From positions 434,001 through 498,000 of the forward strand of contig NZ_AQQR01000004.1 of NCBI RefSeq assembly GCF_002210095.1: a stretch of DNA of 64,000 bases, written 5' to 3'. Of the stretch, positions 47,429 through 56,335 are shown piece after piece. Position 1 is the stretch's first letter. Every line of letters begins with the position of its first letter. Under the pieces are notes generated by a model. It was not told the DNA's origin, made no database searches, and saw nothing but the letters and a program-made list of their open reading frames with translations. This DNA is from Marinibacterium profundimaris (GTDB taxonomy: Bacteria; Pseudomonadota; Alphaproteobacteria; Rhodobacterales; Rhodobacteraceae). The translations under genes were made by a program, and so were the position numbers.

Positions 47429-47869
47429 TCACGGGGCGGTTTTCGTAAGACACTCCGTCATCAGCCGGGTCGCGGCAATCCAGTCCGAAAGCCGCGCGGG
47501 ATTCAGCCCCATGGCATTGCCGCGCGCCGCGTCGGCCAGGTCCTCGGCCAGGTCGCACAGGCGGTAGACCGCGCCGGCCATCTCCATCCGCGCCATCAGA
47601 CGGGCCTGCGCGATCTCGATCACCGCCTGCACGGCACTGCGGTCGGCCGACCCTTCGGGCAGCGCCGTCGACACCGGCTCCAGCACCTCCTGCGCCTCCC
47701 AGTAATAGCCGCTCTCGACATAGATCAGCCCCGAGACGAAGGCCGCCGATTGCGCAAGATCCTCGGGCGCCATGCCCGGCCGCGCGGTGGCGCGCAGCGC
47801 GTCAAAGGCGCCCTCGGCATGGCGCGGGGTCTGGCCGGGGACATGGGCATGAAACGGCAGGCCCGTCAT
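47429..47869 (-). CDS. DUF309-like protein
   Basis: A 146-residue soluble protein with the DUF309 helical pattern: SAAFVSGLIYVESGYYWEAQ, EVLEPVSTALPEGSADRSA and VQAVIEIAQARLMARM. The family was once called a metal-dependent hydrolase, and its function is unknown. The ATG at 47869 is preferred; a TTG two codons earlier is possible. It is read in the same direction as the benzoate-CoA ligase, 85 bp downstream of its stop, and may be on that transcript. Confidence 0.72.
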   Translation of the reverse strand: MTGLPFHAHVPGQTPRHAEGAFDALRATARPGMAPEDLAQSAAFVSGLIYVESGYYWEAQEVLEPVSTALPEGSADRSAVQAVIEIAQARLMARMEMAGAVYRLCDLAEDLADAARGNAMGLNPARLSDWIAATRLMTECLTKTAP

Positions 47870-47954
47870 CGGCAATCCGTCCGGTTCGGGCCGGACCGCC
47901 CGGTCCGGCAGAGACGGGCGGCGATCCCGGGCGTCCGGTCGCAGCCCCGGCCCA

Positions 47955-49493
47955 TCAGCTGGCTTCCCGCAGCTTGAAGCGCTGGATCTTGCCGGTGGCG
48001 GTCTTGGGCAGCTCGGTCACGACGTCGATCCACCGGGGGTATTTCCACATGCCGATCTGGTCCTTGACGAATTGCTTCAGCGCGTCCCGGTCCACCTCCT
48101 GCCCCTCCTTGAGCACGATGAAGGCCTTCGGCTTCTCCAGCCCCTCGTCATCGCGCATGGCCACCACGGCGGCCTCGAGCACGGCGGGATGAGAGACCAG
48201 CGCCTGTTCGACCTCGAACGGCGAGACCCAGATGCCCGAGACCTTGAACATGTCATCCGTGCGGCCGCAATAAATATAGCGCCCATCCTCCCGCAGTTCG
48301 TACTTGTCCCCGGTGCGCGTCCAGTAGCCTTCGAACGTGGCGCGGCTCTTGTCGCGCTGGTTCCAGTAACCTTCTGCCGCGCTGGCGCCACGGACCAGAA
48401 GCTCTCCGATCGCGCCCGGAGAGATATCGCGCCCCGCCTCGTCCACCAGCCGCATGTCGTAGCCCGGCACCGGGCGGCCCGAGGTGCCATAGACGACGTC
48501 CTCTTTCGTGTTCGACAGGAAGATGTGCAGCATCTCGGTCGACCCGACCCCGTCGAGGATGTCGACGCCGCAAAGCCCGTGCCAGTTTCGCCCGATCTCG
48601 GCCGGCAGGGCCTCTCCGGCAGAAATGCAGGTGTGCAGCGGCGCGTCCGGCACGCCGGTCTTGCGAAAATGCTGCACCATGGCGGCATACAGCGTCGGGA
48701 CGCCGCAGAAGATCGTGGGCTTCTCGGCCTCAAGGACATCGAACATCGCCTGCGGGGTCGGGCGGTCGTCGAACAGAACGGTTGTCGCGCCCACCGCCAT
48801 CGGGAAGGTGATGCCATTGCCCAGACCGTAGGCGAAGAAGAGCTTCGCGGCCGAAAAGATCACGTCATTCTCGTCGATCCGCAGCACCCGCGCGCCATAG
48901 CTGTCCGACGTCGCCTTCAGCGCGGCATGGACATGTTTCACCCCCTTGGGCTGCCCGGTGGAGCCGGAGGAATAGAGCCAGAAGGCGATCTCGTCCTCGT
49001 TGACCCGAAGTGTCTCAGACGGGCCGCAACCGTCGAGGAAGGCGGGGAAGCTGGTGGTGCCGTCCGGCGCCTCTTCGCCGATCACCACGATCCGGCGCAG
49101 ATGCGGCGAGGCCAGCGCGACCTCGCGCACCACGGGCCAGAGCCTCTGGCTGACGAAAAGGATCGACGCGCGGCTGTCGTCCAGGATCACCTGGTAGAGC
49201 TGCGCGGTCAGCAACGTGTTCAGAGGCACCGGAATGATCCCGGCCTTGATCGCCCCCCAGAAGGTCTGCGGGAATTCCACCTGGTCGAGCACCAGCATCA
49301 GGGCGCGGTCCTCGCGGTGGATCCCGGCGCGGTCCAGCGCGGTGGCGACCCGTCCGGCACCATCGGCAAGCGCGCCGTAGCTGAGGCTGCGCCGCAGGCC
49401 CGCCGCTTCGCGGAACGCGACCTTGTCGGCCCGCCCCTCGGCAACGTGCCGGTCGACGAAATAGGCCGCTGCATTTCCGGAGGCCGACATCAT
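47955..49493 (-). CDS. Benzoate-CoA ligase family protein
   Basis: A 512-residue adenylate-forming enzyme that activates an aromatic acid to its CoA thioester. The AMP-binding loop is YSSGSTGQPKGVKH (about 172-185), with YGTSGRPVPGYDMRLVDEAG and the C-terminal K in LPKTATGKIQRFKLRE. The DSYGARVLRIDENDVIFSAA stretch, then KLFFAYGLGNG, is characteristic of the benzoate/4-hydroxybenzoate ligase branch. No boxABC or bad genes are adjacent, so the pathway must be completed elsewhere. Confidence 0.92.
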   Translation of the reverse strand: MMSASGNAAAYFVDRHVAEGRADKVAFREAAGLRRSLSYGALADGAGRVATALDRAGIHREDRALMLVLDQVEFPQTFWGAIKAGIIPVPLNTLLTAQLYQVILDDSRASILFVSQRLWPVVREVALASPHLRRIVVIGEEAPDGTTSFPAFLDGCGPSETLRVNEDEIAFWLYSSGSTGQPKGVKHVHAALKATSDSYGARVLRIDENDVIFSAAKLFFAYGLGNGITFPMAVGATTVLFDDRPTPQAMFDVLEAEKPTIFCGVPTLYAAMVQHFRKTGVPDAPLHTCISAGEALPAEIGRNWHGLCGVDILDGVGSTEMLHIFLSNTKEDVVYGTSGRPVPGYDMRLVDEAGRDISPGAIGELLVRGASAAEGYWNQRDKSRATFEGYWTRTGDKYELREDGRYIYCGRTDDMFKVSGIWVSPFEVEQALVSHPAVLEAAVVAMRDDEGLEKPKAFIVLKEGQEVDRDALKQFVKDQIGMWKYPRWIDVVTELPKTATGKIQRFKLREAS

Positions 49494-50004
49494 CTACCCC
49501 CCTCGACGTCGAGACTTCCGCCCGGGCACGCCAGCGCGGGCAAGCGATGCGGCCCCGGGCGTCTTCTGCGCTTTGCCCGAACGACATCCTGCAAGCCGCT
49601 CTGACCATGTGCGTCACAAGGCTCAATAAGCCATGAAATATCCAGCATTCCGCCAATCCTTAACAAACCAATCTGCCCGCCGGCGCCCGAAAACCGCGAC
49701 ACCGGCCGGAACGGAAACTCGCGGCCTGAACCGCGATGGAAACAGTGCCCGTATCGGGATCAATGAAACAACCCACGGGCGACAGGATCATGGCACGGGC
49801 CCGCCCTTCGGGCGAGCCTTTTTGGCCCGCGGCACCGCACGCGGCGTCATGGCACAAGGCGCGCGCCACCCGGACGGGCGCCATGGTCAGCGCCGATGCG
49901 GACTGCGGATCACCGCAACGGCCGCGCCGGAGGCCAGCCGCACAACCAGACCAGGCACCGAACGTCATCTGCCCCGCACCGCCCAAAAGCGCGGCGGCGC
50001 GGCG
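49494..50004. other. Gap between benzoate-CoA ligase and AraC genes
   Basis: About 510 bp with the minus-strand promoter region of the ligase near 49640-49680, which is the only AT-rich part. A plus-strand open frame across 49736-50023 lacks protein-like features. A terminator-like hairpin on the plus strand is listed separately. Confidence 0.4.
49799..49823 (+). terminator. Orphan plus-strand terminator-like hairpin
   Basis: GCCCGCCC (49799-49806) pairs with GGGCGAGC (49810-49817) with one mismatch around TTC, then CTTTTT. Both flanking genes are on the minus strand, so if it works it would end an unannotated plus-strand transcript. Confidence 0.4.
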
Positions 50005-51048
50005 TCACAGGGTCCGGCGATAATGGCCCGGGGTGAAGCCCGACCAGCGCAGGAAGGCGGTGCCAAAGCTGCTCTGGTCGGCGAAGCCCAGCATGAAGGC
50101 GATCTCGGCCAGCGGCAGCCGCGCATCGGCGAGGTAGCCGCGCGCCAGACCATAACGCACCCGTTCCAGCACCTCGCGATAGCTGTGGCCCTCGCGTTCC
50201 AGCCGGCGGGCCAGGGTGCGGGTGCTGATCCCCATCTGGTCGGCAATGTCGGCCTGGCTTGGCGCGCCATGGCTCAGCCGCATGACGATCGCATCCTCGA
50301 CCTCTTCCAGAATGCCCGAGGCCAGCGCCGTGCGCTGCGCCAGAAGGATGTCGCCGTAGGCCGTCAGGTGCTGCAGCAGCTTCTCGTCCGCGCCCTGCAC
50401 CGGCAGGTCCAGCGCGCGCGTCGGCAGGGCGATGGCGAAACGCGGCACGTCACGGTAGATCCGGCAGCGATAGATGGTCTCCAGCTCCCCGGGCTCCAGC
50501 CGTTGCGGATCCGCGACCGAAACCCAGTCGAGCGGCACGTTGATCCCCACCGCCGCGCGCATCATCGCCAGCACCGAGCCCAGCGCGAATTCCCCGAACT
50601 GCTCCTGCCCGGCCAGCGCCACGTCGCCGAAGCCCAGCTCGATCGTGGCGCCCAGCGAGGTTTCGTCGATCGAGATCCGCGAACGGGACCGGGTGATCGG
50701 CAGGTAGCGCACGACCAGCTGCATCATCTCGCGCAGGGTAGAGGCCGAGAAGGCGAGATAGCCCAGGATCGACCCGTTGTGCGGGTCGTGTTCCACCCCC
50801 GCGCGCGCGCCGAAGGCCGGGTCGCCAAGCGCGCGGGCAAGCACCTCGAGCATGATGGCCTCGTGTGCCTGTGTCAGTTTCAGCGTGCTGTTCTGCGGCA
50901 GCTCCGGCGGCAGATGCGCCGCCTTCAGCGCCGCAGCGCGGGCCTCGGGCGTGACGCTGCGGTGGCTCAGCATCGCGCGGGCCCAGAGATCGGGCACCAA
51001 TGCCGGGTGATCGTCCGGCAGCCGCGCCGCCTCCATAAGCTCCACCAT
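50005..51048 (-). CDS. AraC-family transcriptional regulator
   Basis: A 347-residue regulator with an N-terminal arabinose-binding-like effector domain (PF12625 type; residues about 20-210) and a C-terminal double helix-turn-helix: SQADIADQMGISTRTLARRL, then ADARLPLAEIAFMLGFADQS, then FGTAFLRWSGFTPGHYRRTL. The ATG at 51048 is preceded by a GGACGGAACGGA stretch. It lies 511 bp from the benzoate-CoA ligase on the same strand and is divergent from cydD; which one it controls is unknown. Confidence 0.9.
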   Translation of the reverse strand: MVELMEAARLPDDHPALVPDLWARAMLSHRSVTPEARAAALKAAHLPPELPQNSTLKLTQAHEAIMLEVLARALGDPAFGARAGVEHDPHNGSILGYLAFSASTLREMMQLVVRYLPITRSRSRISIDETSLGATIELGFGDVALAGQEQFGEFALGSVLAMMRAAVGINVPLDWVSVADPQRLEPGELETIYRCRIYRDVPRFAIALPTRALDLPVQGADEKLLQHLTAYGDILLAQRTALASGILEEVEDAIVMRLSHGAPSQADIADQMGISTRTLARRLEREGHSYREVLERVRYGLARGYLADARLPLAEIAFMLGFADQSSFGTAFLRWSGFTPGHYRRTL

Positions 51049-51256
51049 TTTTGTCCGTTCCGTCCCCGTCGGGCCGCCCCCGGCCCGATCCAGTATCATC
51101 CGGCGCGAGTCTGGTCCCGGCGGGACAGGGATGTCAATCTGGCCCGCGCAGGCAACGCCGGACCGTATCCCGCAAGGCGCGGTAAGATGACGCCTTTTCG
51201 TTCCCGGCCCACCGCAGGATTGTCCGCCCCGAACTCTCCCGAGGAAGCCGCCCGCC

Positions 51257-52900
51257 ATGGCCCGATCCAAGGACACGCCCGAAACCCGGCTGCTGGCGCC
51301 CGTGCGCGGCCTGCTGCGCCGGGCCGCCTTGCTGTCGGTGGCCGCCGGGTTGCTGTGGCCGGTGCAGGCCGCCGCCATCGCCACGGCGATTGCCGGATGG
51401 GTCGATGGCGCGCCGCTGGGGCAAAGCCTGTGGGCGGCCGCCGTCTTCGTGCTGGCCGGCGCGCTGCGGGCCGGGCTGGATCACCGGGCCGGCGGCTGGC
51501 TGTTCCGCGCCGCCGACACCGTGATCGCAGATCAGCGCGCCCGCATCACCCGCCGCGCCCTGCTGAGCCCCGGCGCCGACAGCTCGGCCGCCACTGCCGC
51601 CCTGGCCGTGCAGAAACTGCCGATGCTGCAGCCCTGGATCACCCGCTATCACATGGCGATGAGCCGGGTCATGGTGCTGCCGCTGGTGCTGATCGCGCTG
51701 ACCGCCTGCCTGTCCTGGGCCGCGGCGCTGGTGCTGCTCGTGGCGTTGCCGGTAATCCCCCTGTTCATGGCGCTGATCGGCATGGCGGCCGAAGAGGCCT
51801 CGCGCCGCCAGCTCGACGAGATCGGCACGCTGAACGGCATGGTGATGGAGCGCGTCTCGGCCATGGCCGACATCCGCCTGCTGGGCGCCGCCGACCGCGC
51901 CATCGCCGATTTCGCCGGTCGCGCCGAGGCGCTGCGCAGGCGCACCATGGCGGTGCTGCGGGTGGCCTTCCTGTCCTCGACGGTGCTGGAGCTCTTTGCC
52001 GCCATCGGCGTGGCCATGGTCGCGGTCTACGTCGGCTTTTCGCTGCTGGGCGTGCTGCGCTTCGGCACCTGGGGCACGCCGCTGACGATCTGGCAGGGGG
52101 TCTTCATCCTGCTGCTGGCGCCCGACGTGTTCCAGCCGATGCGCGCGCTGGCCGCAGCCTGGCACGACCGCGCCTCGGGCCGCGCCGTCGCCGCCGAGCT
52201 GGAGCAGGCCGAGGCCGCGCCCCGCGTGCCCCTCATCGGCACCGGCGCTCCGGCCGCGCCCCTTCCCGGCCCGATTTCCCTGCGCTTGGCGGATGCACAG
52301 GCCGGGCTGCCGGGCCGCGCCCTGCCCCTGCCCGATCTCGCGCTGACGGCGGGCGAGGCGGTGGCGCTGACCGGCCCGTCCGGCGTGGGCAAATCCACCC
52401 TGCTGTCGGTGATCGCCGGGCTGACGCCTCTGGCCGAGGGCCGGCTGACGGTCTGCGGCACCGATCTGACGCCCGAGACCGCCGACGCCTGGCGCGCGCG
52501 GCTCGCCTTCCTGCCGCAGCGGGTCCATTTCCCAGACGCGCCGCTGTCGGATTTCCTCGATCCGCTGGAGACCGGCGCCGACCCGATGCCCGCGCTGGCG
52601 ATTGCCCGCGCGCGGCGCGTTGTCGACCGCCTGCCCGAGGGCCTTTCCACCCGCCTGGGCGAAACCGGCGGCGGCGTGTCGGGCGGCGAGGCGCGGCGGC
52701 TGATGATCGCCCGCGCCGTGCTGATGGGCCGGGACCTTCTGGTCGCCGACGAACCCACCGCCGATCTGGACCCCGAGACCGCCGCTCTGGTGACCGAGGC
52801 GCTGCTTGCGCTCAAGGCGCGGGGCATGACGCTTCTGGTCGCCACCCATGACCCGGCGCTGGCCGCCGCGCTGGACCGGCGCGTGGAGTTCCCGGCATGA
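51257..52900 (+). CDS. cydD: Thiol-reductant ABC exporter subunit CydD
   Basis: CydDC exports glutathione or cysteine, or handles heme, and is needed to assemble bd oxidase. The 547 residues have six membrane helices and a nucleotide-binding domain with GPSGVGKST (Walker A), VSGGEARR (signature), LLVADEPTADLDPE (Walker B) and ATHDP. It lies 43 bp before cydC. The divergent AraC gene is 208 bp upstream; I see no clear Crp/Fnr-type palindrome before cydD. Confidence 0.93.
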   Translation: MARSKDTPETRLLAPVRGLLRRAALLSVAAGLLWPVQAAAIATAIAGWVDGAPLGQSLWAAAVFVLAGALRAGLDHRAGGWLFRAADTVIADQRARITRRALLSPGADSSAATAALAVQKLPMLQPWITRYHMAMSRVMVLPLVLIALTACLSWAAALVLLVALPVIPLFMALIGMAAEEASRRQLDEIGTLNGMVMERVSAMADIRLLGAADRAIADFAGRAEALRRRTMAVLRVAFLSSTVLELFAAIGVAMVAVYVGFSLLGVLRFGTWGTPLTIWQGVFILLLAPDVFQPMRALAAAWHDRASGRAVAAELEQAEAAPRVPLIGTGAPAAPLPGPISLRLADAQAGLPGRALPLPDLALTAGEAVALTGPSGVGKSTLLSVIAGLTPLAEGRLTVCGTDLTPETADAWRARLAFLPQRVHFPDAPLSDFLDPLETGADPMPALAIARARRVVDRLPEGLSTRLGETGGGVSGGEARRLMIARAVLMGRDLLVADEPTADLDPETAALVTEALLALKARGMTLLVATHDPALAAALDRRVEFPA

Positions 52901-52943
52901 GCCCGCATCGCTGCCCTGCCCTGTCCCGGCTGGAGGACTGCGC

Positions 52944-54563
52944 ATGAGCGCCCGCAACCGCCCGCTGTGGCGGGCCATCCGCCTGCTGCTGGGCGCCTCA
53001 CCCTGGGCCTTTGCGCGGGGCGCGGCGCTGGCGGTGCTGGTGCTGGCCTTCGGCGCGGCGCTGCTGGGGCTGTCGGGCTGGTTCATCACGGCGACCGGGA
53101 TCGCCGGGCTGGCGGGTGTGGGCGTGGCCTTTGACACGTTCCGCCCCGCCGCCGGGATCCGCTTCTTCGCGCTGGGGCGCACCGTCTCGCGCTATGGCGA
53201 ACGCCTGCTGACCCATGACGCCACGCTGCGGGCGCTGGCGGCGCTGCGCGTGGCGCTGCTGCGGCGGCTGACGCAGGCGGATGCGGCGACGCTGGCGCGG
53301 ACGCGAGGCGAAAGCGCACTGACGCGGCTGACCTCGGATGTCGATGCGCTGGACGGGCTGCTGCTGCGCCTGCTGCTGCCGGGGCTGGCGGCCGTGGTGA
53401 CCTACGCGCTGACCGGGCTGCTGATCTGGGCCATTGCCGGGCCGGTGGTGGCACTGGTGCTGATCCTGGGCACGCTGCCGCTGGCCGGCCTGTTGCTGCG
53501 CGCCCTGGCACGCCGGGCGGCCGCGCCGTCCGAGGCGGGCGAGGTGCGGCTGCAGGACCTGCAGCGCAGCCTGATCGACGCGATGCGCGACCGCACCGCC
53601 CTGGTGCTGGCGGGCCGGCTTCCGGCCCGGTCCGAGGCGCTGGCCGAGACCGACGCGCAGGCCCGCGCGGCGCAGGCCGCGCAGGACCGGGCCGAACGCA
53701 CCGCCGCAGCGGGGTTTGCCCTGCTGACCACGGGCGTTGTCGCCGCCGCTCTGGTGGCCGGCGCCCTGCTGGTGCAGGCGGAACGGCTCGATCCCGCCCG
53801 CGCAGCCATCGCGCTTTTCGTGGCGCTGGCGCTGGCCGAATGCTGGCCCCCGCTGCAACGCGCCATGGCCGAGATGGGGCGGATGCGCGCCGCCGCCGGG
53901 CGCCTTTTCGATCAGTCCACACCCGCCGAACCCGTGCCACCCGCCCCGGCCACCGACGGCCCGCTGCTGGTCATCGACCGCCCCGGCCTGACGCTCACCC
54001 TGAACCCCGGCGAGGCGGCCGCGCTCACCGGGCCCAGCGGCGCGGGCAAGACCCGGCTGCTGATCGCGATCGCCGGGCTGGCACCGGGCGAGTCGCAGGG
54101 GCTGAGCCTGCAAGGCCGCCCGCCCGAGGCGATTGCGGAGGCGGAGCTGCGCGACATGGTGACACTGGTGCCGCAGCGCAGCGCACTTCTGGCGGGCACG
54201 ATCCGCGACAATCTCTCTCTCGCCGCAGCCGAAAACACCGGGGACGAGGCGCTCTGGGAGGTGCTCGACACCGTCGCGCTGGCCGATACGCTCCGCGCCC
54301 GCGACGGGCTTGAGACGCGGCTGGGCGAAGGCGGCTCGGGACTCTCGGGCGGGGAAACAAGGCGTCTGACGCTGGCCCGGGCGATCCTGCGCCGCCCGCG
54401 CCTTCTGCTGCTCGACGAACCGACAGAGGGGCTGGACGCGGCGACCGCGGACCGGGTCATGTCGAACCTGCGCAAGTCGCTGCCGGAAACGGCAATTCTG
54501 GCCGCGCTCCACCGGGGGGACCGTCATGCAATCTTTGCAAGACGGATTGGACTTTCTTTGTGA
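52944..54563 (+). CDS. cydC: Thiol-reductant ABC exporter subunit CydC
   Basis: Partner of CydD, 539 residues, with six membrane helices (GAALLGLSGWFITATGIAGL is the typical CydC first helix region) and an ABC domain carrying GPSGAGKT, LSGGETRRLTLARAI, LLLLDEPTEGLD and LAALHRG. The ATG at 52944 with GGAGG upstream is preferred over the longer open frame, which overlaps cydD. Its stop codon lies within the palindrome of a candidate operator for cydA. Confidence 0.93.
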   Translation: MSARNRPLWRAIRLLLGASPWAFARGAALAVLVLAFGAALLGLSGWFITATGIAGLAGVGVAFDTFRPAAGIRFFALGRTVSRYGERLLTHDATLRALAALRVALLRRLTQADAATLARTRGESALTRLTSDVDALDGLLLRLLLPGLAAVVTYALTGLLIWAIAGPVVALVLILGTLPLAGLLLRALARRAAAPSEAGEVRLQDLQRSLIDAMRDRTALVLAGRLPARSEALAETDAQARAAQAAQDRAERTAAAGFALLTTGVVAAALVAGALLVQAERLDPARAAIALFVALALAECWPPLQRAMAEMGRMRAAAGRLFDQSTPAEPVPPAPATDGPLLVIDRPGLTLTLNPGEAAALTGPSGAGKTRLLIAIAGLAPGESQGLSLQGRPPEAIAEAELRDMVTLVPQRSALLAGTIRDNLSLAAAENTGDEALWEVLDTVALADTLRARDGLETRLGEGGSGLSGGETRRLTLARAILRRPRLLLLDEPTEGLDAATADRVMSNLRKSLPETAILAALHRGDRHAIFARRIGLSL

Positions 54564-54573
54564 CGAAGTCACA
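54559..54573 (+). promoter_or_regulatory. Candidate Crp/Fnr-type operator upstream of cydA
   Basis: TGTGAC-GAA-GTCACA is a perfect 15-bp palindrome overlapping the cydC stop, 155 bp before the cydA ATG. The core GTGAC-GAW-GTCAC occurs once more in the window, at 59589-59607, before the DUF2892-blh pair. A Crp/Fnr regulator gene lies between them. Confidence 0.6.
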
Positions 54574-54616
54574 CAATACTCTGCCCGACGACGGGTAAGC
54601 CTGCCGCACCAAGGGC

Positions 54617-54702
54617 CCGATGCGGCCCCCGCCGACATCGCGGCCCCCGCCCGATCGCGGCCCCCGCCCCCAACGCGGGCCCCCGACCCATCGCGGGCCC
54701 GC
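54617..54702. repeat. Five imperfect 18-bp GC-rich repeats before cydA
   Basis: Units built on GCGGCCCCCGCC start at 54622, 54640 and 54657, then degrade to GCGGGCCCCCGAC at 54675 and GCGGGCCCGCG at 54693. The 17-18 bp period places them between the putative operator and the cydA start, probably inside the untranslated leader. Confidence 0.7.
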
Positions 54703-54727
54703 GTGGACCGAAGCAATGGAGACCTGA

Positions 54728-56329
54728 ATGGACCTCGATATTGTCGAGCTGTCTCGCCTGCAATTCGCGATGACGGCGATGTTCCACTTCCTCTTCGTGC
54801 CGCTGACGCTGGGTCTGTCGATCCTCGTCGCGATCATGGAGACGGTGTACGTGATGACGGACCGCCCGATCTGGCGACAGATGACCAAGTTCTGGGGCAT
54901 GCTCTTCGGGATCAACTTCGTGCTTGGCGTGGCGACCGGCCTCACGATGGAATTCCAGTTCGGCATGAACTGGTCCTACTTCAGCCACTACGTCGGCGAC
55001 GTCTTCGGCGCCCCGCTGGCGATCGAGGGGCTGATGGCCTTCTTCCTCGAGGCGACCTTCGTCGGCCTGTTCTTCTTCGGCTGGGACAAGCTGTCGAAGA
55101 CGGCGCATTGCGCGGTGGCCTGGCTGGTGGCCGCGGGGTCGAACTTCTCGGCGCTGTGGATCCTGATCGCCAACGGCTGGATGCAGCACCCGGTGGGCGC
55201 GCGGTTCAACCCCGACACGATGCGGATGGAGATCACCTCGTTCTACGAGGTGCTGACCAACTCGGTCGCGCAGGCGAAATTCGTGCACACCGTCTCGGCC
55301 GGCTATGTCTGCGCCTCGGTCTTCGTGCTGGGCGTCTCGGCCTGGTACCTGCTGCGCGGGCGGCATATCGAACTGGCGAAGCGGTCGATGACCGTGGCGG
55401 CCTCCTTCGGGCTGGCAGCCTCGCTGTCGGTCGTCGTGCTGGGCGATGAATCCGGCTATGACGCCGGGCTGAACCAGAAGATGAAGATGGCCGCGATCGA
55501 GGCCATGTGGGAGACCGAGCCGGCGCCCGCCTCCTTCACCCTCTTCGGCATCCCCGACCAGGAAGAGCGCGAGACGAAATACGCGATCCGCATTCCCTGG
55601 GTCATGGGCCTGATCGGGACGCGGTCGCTGACCGAACAGATCCCCGGCATCGACAACCTCGTGGATCAGGCGCACCAGAAGATCCGCAGCGGCATCGTCG
55701 CCTATGACGCGCTGATGAAGATCCAGGCCGACCGCGAGAACGTGCCGCAGACGGTGCGCGACACCTTCCGCACCCACGAGGACGACCTGGGCCACGCGCT
55801 TTTGCTGCTGCGCTACACCGACGACCCGCGCATGGCGACCGAAGCCCAGATCACCCAGGCCGCCAACGACACGGTGCCGCAGGTCTTCCCGATCTTCTGG
55901 GGCTTCCGGATCATGGTGGGCCTGGGCTTCTCCTTCATCCTGCTGATGGCCTTCTTCTTCTGGCGCTCCAGCTTCTGCAACCAAAGCTATCCCCGCTGGG
56001 CGCTGTGGATCGCGGTGATCTGGATCCCGACGCCGTGGATCGCGGCCGAGATGGGCTGGATCGTCGCCGAATACGGGCGCCAGCCCTGGACGGTGGACGG
56101 CGTCCTGCCGACCGCGCTGTCGGTCAGCCACCTGACGATCCAGGACGTGGCGCTGACGCTGGCCGGCTTCGTCACCTTCTATTCGCTGCTCTTCATCGTC
56201 GAGATGGGCCTGATGCTGAAATACATCCGCAAGGGTCCGACCGAGGATGTCGAGGAAACCGAAGACTGGACCCGCCGCCACGAGGCGCGCATGCGCGGCA
56301 CCGGCACCATCGCAACCCCCGCGGAGTGA
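54728..56329 (+). CDS. cydA: Cytochrome bd ubiquinol oxidase subunit I
   Basis: Quinol-oxidising, oxygen-reducing subunit of bd oxidase, 533 residues and nine predicted helices. The heme b595 ligand is H20 (AMFHFLFVPLTLG). The segment NSVAQAKFVHTVSAGY holds the b558 His, and the Met ligand lies in FWGFRIMVGLG. The periplasmic Q-loop is long (KIRSGIVAYDALMKIQADRE and the following HEDDLGHALLLLRY), placing it in the long-Q-loop bd-I type. bd oxidases tolerate sulfide and NO better than heme-copper oxidases. It is six bases before cydB. Confidence 0.96.
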   Translation: MDLDIVELSRLQFAMTAMFHFLFVPLTLGLSILVAIMETVYVMTDRPIWRQMTKFWGMLFGINFVLGVATGLTMEFQFGMNWSYFSHYVGDVFGAPLAIEGLMAFFLEATFVGLFFFGWDKLSKTAHCAVAWLVAAGSNFSALWILIANGWMQHPVGARFNPDTMRMEITSFYEVLTNSVAQAKFVHTVSAGYVCASVFVLGVSAWYLLRGRHIELAKRSMTVAASFGLAASLSVVVLGDESGYDAGLNQKMKMAAIEAMWETEPAPASFTLFGIPDQEERETKYAIRIPWVMGLIGTRSLTEQIPGIDNLVDQAHQKIRSGIVAYDALMKIQADRENVPQTVRDTFRTHEDDLGHALLLLRYTDDPRMATEAQITQAANDTVPQVFPIFWGFRIMVGLGFSFILLMAFFFWRSSFCNQSYPRWALWIAVIWIPTPWIAAEMGWIVAEYGRQPWTVDGVLPTALSVSHLTIQDVALTLAGFVTFYSLLFIVEMGLMLKYIRKGPTEDVEETEDWTRRHEARMRGTGTIATPAE

Positions 56330-56335
56330 CCTGAC

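Noticed and set aside
49736-50023. Plus-strand 95-residue open frame
   Set aside because: Low-complexity Arg/Pro/Ala composition, no ribosome binding site, and the terminator-like hairpin lies inside it.
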